Assembly: GCA_023381535.1 (NCBI GenBank) | Contig: JAMCSN010000163.1 | Span: 1 to 44,243, forward strand | From: Bacteroidota bacterium | GTDB lineage: Bacteria > Bacteroidota > Ignavibacteria > Ignavibacteriales > Melioribacteraceae | Direction: 5' to 3' | DNA length: 44,243 bases | Part shown: in pieces, positions 34,891-42,470 of the stretch | Position numbering within the stretch: position 1 is the first letter of the stretch | Layout: each line of letters opens with the position of its first letter | Translations under genes and position numbers: made by a program | Notes under the pieces: generated by a model | The model's database searches: none | What the model was told of the DNA's origin: nothing | What the model saw: the letters and a program-made list of their open reading frames with translations, nothing else

Positions 34891-35300
34891 ATGTATTATT
34901 TGATACAAATTTATTACTCTATTCTATTGATGAAGATTCGAAATATTCTAATTCAGTTCAAGAACTGCTAAGTGATGTATCATTAAAACTGTATACTACT
35001 TCAAAAAATATTTCTGAATTTCTATCCGTAGTTACTCGAATTCCAAACTCTACTATTTCTGTAAAAGAAGCTCTTAATATAACCGAAGAATTTAGAAGTA
35101 CATTTACAATATTATATCCCACCGAAAAGTCATACCTAATATTTATTGAATTGCTTAAAAAATATTCTCCACGCGGTTTAAAGATTCATGATTACGAAAT
35201 AATAAGTATAGCATTATCAAACAAGATAAAAAGCATCGCCACAATAAATCAAAAAGATTTTTCTGGAATAGAGGAAATTGAATTAGTTCCAATGCAATAA
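34891..35300 (+). pseudogene. Frameshifted PIN-domain toxin
   Basis: From 34902 to the TAA at 35298-35300 an open frame of 132 codons encodes a PIN toxin: DTNLLLYSIDEDSKYSNSVQ, TTSKNISEFLSVVTRIPNS, RGLKIHDYEIISIALSNKIK, IATINQKDF. It has no start codon. The expected ATG at 34891 is eleven bases upstream of the Asp codon, one short of frame (ATGTATTATTTGAT would need one more T), and an in-frame TAG precedes it. So the toxin is inactivated by a single-base deletion, or there is a base-call error in the T run. The MITE-like insertion just upstream would also uncouple it from its antitoxin. Confidence 0.8.
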
Positions 35301-35312
35301 ATTTATTTAAAG

Positions 35313-35502
35313 GCATAACTGCTTAAAAAAGGATCCCGCAAAAAGCATGGGACAGGTAAATAAAAAGTTGTTGCAGTTATTCGGCTTTGTTATTCCCCGC
35401 AAAGAAACTGCGGGGCAGGCCCCCGCAATAAAACTGCGGGACAGATGTGCTGTCCCGATAGTAATCATCGGGATAAACCGGTTAGCGGCAAGAGCGTTAT
35501 AA
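35313..35502 (+). other. attC-like cassette recombination site D, loaded with hairpins
   Basis: The left end GGCATAAC (35312-35319) plus TGCTTAAAAAAGGATCCCGC copies site C; the right end CCGGTTAGCGGCAAGAGCGT plus TATAA (GTTAT at 35496-35500) copies sites A and B. Between them lie three GC-rich hairpins. An alternative right boundary at GTTATTC (35376-35382) would give a 70-base site; the similarity of the outer right end to sites A and B favours the longer one. Confidence 0.45.
35395..35472. repeat. Cluster of REP-like hairpins
   Basis: Three successive stems: CCCCGCA (35395-35401) with TGCGGGG (35409-35415); CCCGCA (35422-35427) with TGCGGG (35435-35440); CCCGAT (35454-35459) with ATCGGG (35467-35472). 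A fourth, competing stem, CGGGACA (35437-35443) with TGTCCCG (35451-35457), overlaps the last two. Related strings occur at sites C and D (CCGCAAAGAACGCGGGAC, CCCGCAAAAAGCATGGGAC). Confidence 0.75.
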
Positions 35503-35599
35503 ATCAGTTTCTATCTACCGCATAATCCGGTAGTTACTAAAAAATGGGTTGTTGTTTTCATGTTACATCAGAATATTGCCTTGGGCATTCTGGTGAGAC

Positions 35600-35922
35600 A
35601 TGAGATTAAAGTTCTACGTTATTTTTTTCTTATTACTTCTCTTAACAAACTGCCGGGAAGGTATAGTTGAGTTTCAACAGCCCTCTCAAACACAAACCGC
35701 AGTGCAAACTGCTAACATTTATATCTCCTCATTTCCAAGCGGCGCTGATATTTATTGGGAGAACAATTCAACCAACAAAGTTACTCCCGATAGTCTAATA
35801 GCATTCAGCCCGGAAGCTACACTGTTAAACTCAGACTTCTTGGCTATGCCGATCAAAGCGTTCCGGTTGTGGTAACTCCGGGGCAAAAGAAATATATTAG
35901 CGTAAGGTTTAATGAGTTTTAG
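35600..35922 (+). pseudogene. PEGA-domain lipoprotein, frameshifted
   Basis: The first frame (35600-35875) encodes a lipoprotein signal (FFLLLLLTNC) and the first half of a PEGA domain (IYISSFPSGADIYWENNS, TPDSLIAF), then runs into unrelated residues and stops. From about 35805 another frame continues the PEGA domain (PGSYTVKLRLLGYADQSVPV, VVTPGQKKYISVRFNEF) to TAG at 35920-35922, four bases before folA. A one-base shift near CTAATAGCATTCAGCCCGG joins them. PEGA domains are small surface beta modules. It is either a recent frameshift mutation or a sequencing error; the sequence otherwise looks conserved. Confidence 0.8.
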
Positions 35923-35925
35923 CTT

Positions 35926-36423
35926 TTGCAAAAAATAATTATTGCAGCAGTTACCAAAAACAACGTTTTAGGAAAAGACGGAAAAGTTCCGTGGCATTCC
36001 GAAGAAGAACTTAAACATTTCAAGCGCACCACAGTTGGGTTTCCGGTCATTATGGGAAGAAAAACTTGGGAGGCGATCGGCAAGCCTCTTCCCGGAAGAT
36101 TGAATATTGTTGTTACCGGAAATCCCGATTACGCAATTCCGTTTCATGAGGTTATAATCTTCAGCTCGTTAAAATCAGCGGTTGATTTTTGTTCAAGCGC
36201 TAAACGTGAGAAAGTTTTTTTCATCGGCGGCGGACAAATCTACGAACAGGCAATCGGAAGCGCGGATAAAATCATTTTGTCGGTCATGAATTTTGAAACC
36301 GAAGGGGATGTTTATTTTGTTCATATAGATGAGAACAAGTGGCTGCTGAATTCAACAGAAAATCATACGGATTTTGAGGTTCATCACTATATTAGAAAAC
36401 CGGATTTGAAATTAATAGGATAG
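35926..36423 (+). CDS. folA: Dihydrofolate reductase
   Basis: 165 residues, the usual length. The start must be TTG 35926, since the family N-terminus (KIIIAAVTKNNVLGKDGKVP) follows at once and no ATG is available. Motifs: WHSEEELKHFKRTTVG with the catalytic Glu, VIMGRKTWEAIGKPLPGR for NADPH, and VFFIGGGQIYEQA. It reduces dihydrofolate to tetrahydrofolate with NADPH, supplying thymidylate and purine synthesis in the cytoplasm. The gene begins three bases after the end of the PEGA frame and ends two bases before mutL, which also has a TTG start. Confidence 0.96.
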   Translation: MQKIIIAAVTKNNVLGKDGKVPWHSEEELKHFKRTTVGFPVIMGRKTWEAIGKPLPGRLNIVVTGNPDYAIPFHEVIIFSSLKSAVDFCSSAKREKVFFIGGGQIYEQAIGSADKIILSVMNFETEGDVYFVHIDENKWLLNSTENHTDFEVHHYIRKPDLKLIG

Positions 36424-36425
36424 TT

Positions 36426-38273
36426 TTGATTCAAAAAATTAAAATATTGCCCGAAAACCTTGCCAACAAAATTGCTGCAGGCGAGGTGGTTAACCGTCCC
36501 GAATCTGTTGTTAAGGAATTGATGGAAAATTCTCTTGATTCCGACGCAACGAGTATCGATTTATATATCAAAGGTGCAGGTAAAACTTTAATTCAAGTTT
36601 CCGATGACGGCGAAGGAATGAGCGAAGAGGATGCGCTGCTCAGTATTCAGCGTCACGCAACCAGCAAGATCGCGTCAATGGAAGATTTGGAAGCGATAAA
36701 AACTTTTGGGTTCCGCGGTGAAGCGCTCGCCTCGATTGCATCGGTTAGCATATTTGAATTGAAGACCGAAAGAAAAGATCAGGAACTCGGAACGTTTATT
36801 AAGATTGATGAAACTGCCGGCATTACAAAAGAGAAAGGTTCGTTTGCAAAAGGTACTTCCGTAGCGGTAAAGAATTTGTTTTACAACGTACCGGCGCGCC
36901 GCAATTTTTTGAAGACCAACCAAACAGAACTGAAACATATCATCGAAACATTCAAAAAGATTGCGCTCAGCAATCCGGGAATCGCGTTTAAGTTTTATAA
37001 TGACGATGAAATTGTCTTCGACTTCCCAAAATCATCAATCGAAGAAAGAATGAAATCCGTATTCGCAGAGAACATACTCGATGCTGTTTTGGAAGTGAAG
37101 GAAATAACGGATTACATTTCGCTTACAGGTTACGTTACAAAACCGGCGTATCTCCGCCGCAGTAAAGGCGAACAATATTTCTTTTTGAACGGACGTTTTG
37201 TTCAGAGCCGAATCGTGAATCATGCTGTGTTCAGCGCTTTCGAAAATATTTTGGAGAAGGGCGATTATCCGTTCTTCGTACTTTTTTTGTCGGTCGATTC
37301 GAAGAAGGTTGACGTGAACGTTCATCCCTCCAAGCTTGAAGTTAAGTTCGAAGATGAAAAAGAAATTTACTCTTTCGTCCAAGCGGTGATTAAGAAAACT
37401 TTGGGCAGCTATGATCTTGTCCCGACAGTTACGTTCGATGCCGCTGCCGGATCGAATGAAAAGTTAAGTTTTCAGAACCGCGGTGGTGTTGCTCGTAATG
37501 ATTTTGCCGACAGACCTTTTGCCGAGGCGGATCGCGCCACGCGGCGTACATCACCTCTTATGAGCGAAGAAGAAGTCGATCAATTGTTCGACGATCTGAA
37601 CCGCGAGATCAAATCGTCGTCGCCAGCCGGAAGCGTATCGGGACCGTTCGACGAAAAACAACCGACTGAAGTTTACCATGAAAAAGAAATTTCGCCGCAG
37701 ACTGAAACTCCGTTCATCGTTCTGCTTCACAACAAATATCTTTTGTCGCAAATTAAAAGCGGACTGATGATAATTGATGCGCACGTTGCGCATGAAAGAA
37801 TCCTTTACGAGCAAGCGATGAATTCGTTTGAAGCTAACATTCCGTTCTCGCAGCACTTGTTGTTTCCTCAAACCGTTAATCTTGATCCGGCTGATTATTT
37901 GTTAGCGAAGGAACTTGAACCGTATCTTACTAATCTCGGGTTCGAACTGAAATTCCAATCGAAGAACACGATTGTTATTATCGGCATTCCTTCGGATGTT
38001 AAAATTGAGCATGAAGTTGAAACGCTGCTCGACATTCTGCATGAGTACAGAAATAATGAGCAGCACAAACAGTTGGAAGTTAGAGATAACCTTGCAAAAT
38101 CATACTCGTGCAAAGCCGCAATTAAAGCGGGCGATAAGCTGACTGAGAACGAAATGAGAATTCTGGTCGATAAACTTTTTGCGACTTCGATGCCGTACGT
38201 TTGTCCACACGGCAGACCGATCGTAATAAAAATCCCGCTTGAAGAATTAGATAAAAGATTTGGACGGACATAA
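36426..38273 (+). CDS. mutL: DNA mismatch repair protein MutL
   Basis: 615 residues from TTG 36426, two bases after the folA stop; the conserved N-terminus (KILPENLANKIAAGEVVNRP) begins immediately, so the rare start is required. GHKL ATPase motifs: VVKELMENSLDSDATSIDL, VSDDGEGM and FGFRGEALASIASVS. The C-terminal dimer domain has SCKAAIKAGDKL and CPHGRPIVIKI. The endonuclease motif is present as DAHVAHERILYE, differing from the usual DQHAAHERILYE at two positions. Such MutL proteins nick the new strand in organisms without MutH. It acts with MutS, which is not encoded in this window. Confidence 0.97.
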   Translation: MIQKIKILPENLANKIAAGEVVNRPESVVKELMENSLDSDATSIDLYIKGAGKTLIQVSDDGEGMSEEDALLSIQRHATSKIASMEDLEAIKTFGFRGEALASIASVSIFELKTERKDQELGTFIKIDETAGITKEKGSFAKGTSVAVKNLFYNVPARRNFLKTNQTELKHIIETFKKIALSNPGIAFKFYNDDEIVFDFPKSSIEERMKSVFAENILDAVLEVKEITDYISLTGYVTKPAYLRRSKGEQYFFLNGRFVQSRIVNHAVFSAFENILEKGDYPFFVLFLSVDSKKVDVNVHPSKLEVKFEDEKEIYSFVQAVIKKTLGSYDLVPTVTFDAAAGSNEKLSFQNRGGVARNDFADRPFAEADRATRRTSPLMSEEEVDQLFDDLNREIKSSSPAGSVSGPFDEKQPTEVYHEKEISPQTETPFIVLLHNKYLLSQIKSGLMIIDAHVAHERILYEQAMNSFEANIPFSQHLLFPQTVNLDPADYLLAKELEPYLTNLGFELKFQSKNTIVIIGIPSDVKIEHEVETLLDILHEYRNNEQHKQLEVRDNLAKSYSCKAAIKAGDKLTENEMRILVDKLFATSMPYVCPHGRPIVIKIPLEELDKRFGRT

Positions 38274-38441
38274 ACTGTTTTGTATTTTTTCAGCAAACGT
38301 GAACAACAAATTTGTTTCATCATGCAGTTTTGATTGGACAATAATAATACTGTTCGTATATCTCGGATATCATTTATTACTTGTAATTGTAAAAAAAACG
38401 GTAGCAGCATTTTTCCAAATAACTTTAATGGTAGGGAAAAT

Positions 38442-39581
38442 ATGTCATACGAATCGGTAGATAAACTTCAAAAGGCATTAGTTGAAAATATTTTTTATTA
38501 TGCAAAGGACTCAAAAAAAGCAGCGGGCCGTGCGCTTGGGACTATAGTTGAAATCATCACTTACTACCTTTTAAAGACATGGGGATTGAATAACCAAATT
38601 TCTATTGAACGAGGACTTGAAGAATACGGCAACCCTGAGATTACTCACAATGTTGAATTTTCGCTTCATCCAATTGTTCGTAGTTCGTTCTTGACTATTA
38701 ACAAGACCGACAAATCAATAACCGCTAGCAAAATTCTAAAAGAACTTGAAGAACAAGATTATGAATTGAAAGGATTTGAAATAAAACAAAATCAGCTTTT
38801 GAACAATGGTGTGCTACGCAACGCATGCACTATTGCGACCTCAAAAGACTCTTTTCTACTTTGTAGTATCAAAGCTGATAAAGGGAATAAATTTGAACTT
38901 CATGTTTACGAACAAAGTAGAAAGCCATATTCAGTTTTTGAATGCAAAAGAGTAGGTGTTGAGGAAGGAATAAGTAAGGGACCTCAAACAATCGAGAAAG
39001 CTAAGCAAGGTGCTTATGTTGCACGGACAGCATCTTCGCTTCAGAAAATTAGAAACGAATCTGGTGAAATGTATGGCATCATTTATAAGAGTGATGGTTC
39101 ATATCTTATTAGACCATTTGTGGATTTGATGGAAAAAGTAATTTACTCGAGCGATAAAGAATTATTAAGGCGTTTCATTTTGACAGTTGGTGTTGTGAGT
39201 AATCACGGCAACTGGTTCACATCCGACAACCAAAACAAAGAACTAAAAGTTCTTGCTCAATCGTATGACTGGTTGCTTTTCCTCACGGACAAAGGACTAT
39301 CAGAGTTCATAGAAAAATTACTTTTCAAACCGACAAAGAATTATGCACCCATTCGGGATGCATTTATTTCAAGTTATACAGCGACAAAAAAGAAAAATCA
39401 ATTCACGAAAGTTCAGATGAATATTGATGCCGATAGAGCTTTGCTTGACTATTTTAGTAAGAATATAAAAACGATTGAGACGTGGTTCAACATCATATCA
39501 CCACATAAGAAAAAATTATCCGCGTTAACAAATGAGTTAAAAGAATTGAAAAATAAAGACTGGACAAATATCTTAAAATGA
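38442..39581 (+). CDS. Probable type II restriction endonuclease (PD-(D/E)xK-like)
   Basis: 379 residues from ATG 38442, with AGGGAAAAT just upstream; the frame is open farther back to 38334 but that part is low-quality sequence without a ribosome site. The protein has a helical N-terminus (KKAAGRALGTIVEIITYYLL) and a nuclease-like core, YSVFECKRVGVEEG, with Glu167-x-Lys169 as candidate catalytic pair, then QTIEKAKQGAYVARTASSLQ. The stop overlaps the methyltransferase start as ATGA, the main reason to call it a restriction enzyme. I do not recognise its specificity or a named family. A 160-base gap separates it from mutL. Confidence 0.65.
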   Translation: MSYESVDKLQKALVENIFYYAKDSKKAAGRALGTIVEIITYYLLKTWGLNNQISIERGLEEYGNPEITHNVEFSLHPIVRSSFLTINKTDKSITASKILKELEEQDYELKGFEIKQNQLLNNGVLRNACTIATSKDSFLLCSIKADKGNKFELHVYEQSRKPYSVFECKRVGVEEGISKGPQTIEKAKQGAYVARTASSLQKIRNESGEMYGIIYKSDGSYLIRPFVDLMEKVIYSSDKELLRRFILTVGVVSNHGNWFTSDNQNKELKVLAQSYDWLLFLTDKGLSEFIEKLLFKPTKNYAPIRDAFISSYTATKKKNQFTKVQMNIDADRALLDYFSKNIKTIETWFNIISPHKKKLSALTNELKELKNKDWTNILK

Positions 39582-40240
39582 GTGCCGGGAGAAACATAAA
39601 TAGTTTAAGTCAAAGCTGGGGAACGCCGCACAAGTATGTGAAGGCTGTTAAAGAAGTCTTTGGCGGACATATTGATTTAGACCCATGCTCTAATGAATAT
39701 TCAGTTGTAAAAGCAAAAGTTGAATACACCTTACCGAAACATGACGGCTTGAAGGAAAGTTGGGACTATCCGACAATCTATGTTAATCCTCCATATGGAA
39801 TTGATAAAGTAAGAGGAACAACAATTAAAAGTTGGCTTGCCAGATGTGCTGGTGCCTATGAAGAATATAATTCAGAGGTTTTAGCCCTTGTTCCAATTGC
39901 TGCTAACACTGAGCATTGGAAAAAATATGTCTTCACCAAAGCAAAGGCAATTTGCTTTCTTTATGATACGCGACTTCGATTTCTTGAAAATGGAAAAGAC
40001 GGCGGCAAGGGCGCACCAATGGCATGTGCAATGATATACTGGGGCGACAACTATGAAAGATTCTATGAGGTATTTATTGAGCATGGTGCTGTTGTAAACA
40101 TATCAAATTTAATCGGTGAGAAAATCGGGAAAGAACGACACGTATTTAAACTCTTCACAGATAAGAAAATAAGTGATAATGTACAGCGACTTCGTGATGC
40201 GAGCCAGCATCTTGCTCGAAATAAGATCAAACAACGCTAA
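39578..40240 (+). CDS. Phage-type DNA N6-adenine methyltransferase (Dam-like)
   Basis: 220 residues. WGTPHKYVKAVKEVFGGHID with DLDPCSNE is the typical opening of the phage N6-adenine-methyltransferase family, and YVNPPYG is the catalytic NPPY motif; the later ALVPIAANTEHWKKYVF and GKGAPMACAMIYWG also fit. The NPPY follows the DPC-type SAM-binding motif by only ~45 residues, so the enzyme is a compact single domain without a large target-recognition domain. The four-base overlap with the upstream nuclease-like gene suggests a protecting methylase for that enzyme. Confidence 0.88.
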   Translation: MSAGRNINSLSQSWGTPHKYVKAVKEVFGGHIDLDPCSNEYSVVKAKVEYTLPKHDGLKESWDYPTIYVNPPYGIDKVRGTTIKSWLARCAGAYEEYNSEVLALVPIAANTEHWKKYVFTKAKAICFLYDTRLRFLENGKDGGKGAPMACAMIYWGDNYERFYEVFIEHGAVVNISNLIGEKIGKERHVFKLFTDKKISDNVQRLRDASQHLARNKIKQR

Positions 40241-40398
40241 ACAATTTTTGGTTGTAAGTGACTGTGGGCTTTGAAAAATGCTAATTCACTCTAAATATAC
40301 AAAGCTTTGAAAGATGGGATAAAAGAAGTTGAAAAAAAATATTTTTGATGTAGCCATTTTTATAAACATGTAATATTTTGAAGAAAGCTGAGGATAAA

Positions 40399-42054
40399 AT
40401 GTTCTCGGATGAATATAAAAGAGCCAAAGAAAACTATTCGAAAAAATTAGAGAAAACTTCCGAAACCGGGATGAAATTTACTACTGTTTCCGGCGAACCG
40501 ATTGAACCGCTTTATAATCCGGACGATCTAAACGGCGAAAACTTTTTGAAAGAAATCGGTTTTCCCGGCGAGTATCCTTATACACGCGGAATTCACACGA
40601 ACGGTTACAGAGGAAGAATTTGGACGATGCGGCAGTTCGCGGGATTCGGAACACCACAAGATACAAATCAGCGATTCAAATATTTGTTAGAACATGGTCA
40701 GACCGGGCTTTCGGTCGCATTCGATTTGCCGACTTTGATGGGTTGGGATGCAGATGCAACGATGAGCGAAGGTGAAGTCGGGATTTGCGGCGTAGCAGTA
40801 TCATCGCTGCATGATATGGAAACTTTGTTTGAAGGAATTCCGCTCGGTAAAGTTTCGACATCGATGACGATCAACTCGCCGGCTGCAATGATCTTTGCGT
40901 TTTATTTAGCCGTAGCGCAGAAGCAAGGTGTAACGTTTGATAAACTCCGCGGGACACTTCAGAACGATATTTTAAAAGAATACATCGCACAGAAAGAATT
41001 TATTTTTCCGCCGCGTCCTTCCATGAGAATTATTACCGACATGATCGAGTACACGACGAACGAAGTTCCGCAATGGAATCCGGTTTCGATAAGCGGTTAT
41101 CACATTCGCGAAGCCGGTTCGACCGCAGCGCAAGAATTGGCTTACACGCTTGCGGATGGATTTGCATACATCGAGGCTTGCTTGGATCGCGGTATGGATA
41201 TCGATTCATTTGCGCCGCGTCTATCGTTCTTTTTTAATTCTCATTTGGACTTCTTCGAAGAGATTGCAAAGTACCGCGCGGCAAGAAGAATCTACGCAAA
41301 ACGGATGCGCGAAAAATACGGTGCTAAGAATCCGCGTTCGTGGTGGCTCAGATTTCATACGCAAACTGCGGGATGCACATTAACGGCGCAGCAGCCGGAG
41401 AATAATATTGTAAGAACTGCTTTCCAGGCGCTGGCTGGAGTGCTGGGCGGAACACAATCGCTTCATACAAATTCGATGGATGAAACTCTTGCGCTTCCAA
41501 GCGAGAAAGCCGTGAAGATTGCATTACGCACGCAGCAGCTTCTTGCTTACGAAACCGGCGTTATCAATACAGTTGATCCGCTGGGCGGAAGTTATTTTGT
41601 CGAATCGCTCACAAATAAAATGGAAGAACAGGCAAATAAAATTTTTGATGCCATCGATTCTCTTGGAGGAGTTATCTCTGCGATTGAAGCCGGATATTTC
41701 CAGAAAGAAATTGCCGATTCTGCGTACCGATATCAGAAAGAACTTGAGCGAAAAGAAAAATTCATTGTTGGAGTAAATGAGTTCGTTGAAGAGAGCGGTG
41801 AGATAGATATACCTATTCTTACCATTTCTCCCGAAGTTGAAACTCAGCAGAAAAAAAGGCTTGCAGATTTGCGCCAAAGCCGGAATCAAGATTTGGTGGA
41901 AAAAAGTTTAGAAGAGATCGGTGAAGCTGCTACGGACGGCAAAAACCTTATGCCGGTTTTGTTAACCGCCGCGCATAATTACGTTACTCTCGGCGAGATG
42001 GTTGATGAGCTGAAACAGCATTTCGGAACATATGAGGAAACAGTTGTTTTCTAA
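40399..42054 (+). CDS. Methylmalonyl-CoA mutase, catalytic (large) subunit
   Basis: 551 residues from ATG 40399, which has GAGG (40390-40393) upstream; the in-frame TTG 40378 has none. It is the TIM-barrel part only: [19 protein letters not shown] with the Tyr that packs under the substrate, [28 protein letters not shown] with the Arg that binds the methylmalonyl carboxylate, SGYHIREAG with the catalytic His, and [16 protein letters not shown]. The Tyr/Arg pair favours methylmalonyl over isobutyryl substrate. It interconverts methylmalonyl-CoA and succinyl-CoA using adenosylcobalamin. The B12-binding domain is absent, so a separate small subunit must exist outside the window. Confidence 0.94.
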   Translation: MFSDEYKRAKENYSKKLEKTSETGMKFTTVSGEPIEPLYNPDDLNGENFLKEIGFPGEYPYTRGIHTNGYRGRIWTMRQFAGFGTPQDTNQRFKYLLEHGQTGLSVAFDLPTLMGWDADATMSEGEVGICGVAVSSLHDMETLFEGIPLGKVSTSMTINSPAAMIFAFYLAVAQKQGVTFDKLRGTLQNDILKEYIAQKEFIFPPRPSMRIITDMIEYTTNEVPQWNPVSISGYHIREAGSTAAQELAYTLADGFAYIEACLDRGMDIDSFAPRLSFFFNSHLDFFEEIAKYRAARRIYAKRMREKYGAKNPRSWWLRFHTQTAGCTLTAQQPENNIVRTAFQALAGVLGGTQSLHTNSMDETLALPSEKAVKIALRTQQLLAYETGVINTVDPLGGSYFVESLTNKMEEQANKIFDAIDSLGGVISAIEAGYFQKEIADSAYRYQKELERKEKFIVGVNEFVEESGEIDIPILTISPEVETQQKKRLADLRQSRNQDLVEKSLEEIGEAATDGKNLMPVLLTAAHNYVTLGEMVDELKQHFGTYEETVVF

Positions 42055-42463
42055 ATCGGTTGGTTATCTCAAACTTATCAGAGTATCAAACTGGTTTAAA
42101 AACATTTTTGTGTTTGTGCCGCTCGTTTTTTCAAAATCACTTTTTGGCAGAGATTATTTCTTAGCTGTAGTAGCCGCATTTTTTATTTTCTCTTTCGCCT
42201 CTTCCTTAGTTTATGTTATAAATGTTTCCGTTTCCAACCGGCTTATTCTCACCACTATTTTTATTTCGTTGTTTCTCGCGATCATGAAACGGCGTGTGGA
42301 AATTGTTGCAAATCCAAATTCATCGGCGCACAGAAGCGTACTAAAACAATATTCCGTTCAGTTCTTGGATCAAATTGCTGCTTACAGATCTACCGATGTC
42401 GGTCAATCTTTTTTTATATGTTTGAAGCGTAATTTATATCATTTATTTATGAAAGCGTTTTGA
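42032..42463 (+). pseudogene. Internally deleted UbiA-family (DPPR synthase-like) remnant
   Basis: The frame starts inside the end of the mutase gene and has 143 codons, half the usual ~290. The first part (YLKLIRVSNWFKNIFVFVPL, then SFASSLVYVIN) is the conserved N-terminus of decaprenyl-phosphate phosphoribosyltransferase-like UbiA proteins. The expected NDxxDxxxDR catalytic motif is missing: after VYVIN the frame jumps to a C-terminal part (LILTTIFISLFLAIMKRRVE, LDQIAAYRSTDV), and the normal last membrane helices are also gone. The frame stayed open across the deletion. Without the aspartate motif it should be inactive as a prenyltransferase. Confidence 0.78.
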
Positions 42464-42470
42464 AATACAA

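Noticed and set aside
37895..38410. 171-codon minus-strand frame over the end of mutL
   Set aside because: Antisense to the conserved MutL C-terminal domain; no supporting features.
38334..38441. N-terminal extension of the PD-(D/E)xK-like protein
   Set aside because: Low-quality residues without homology-like pattern; ATG 38442 has a better upstream purine stretch.
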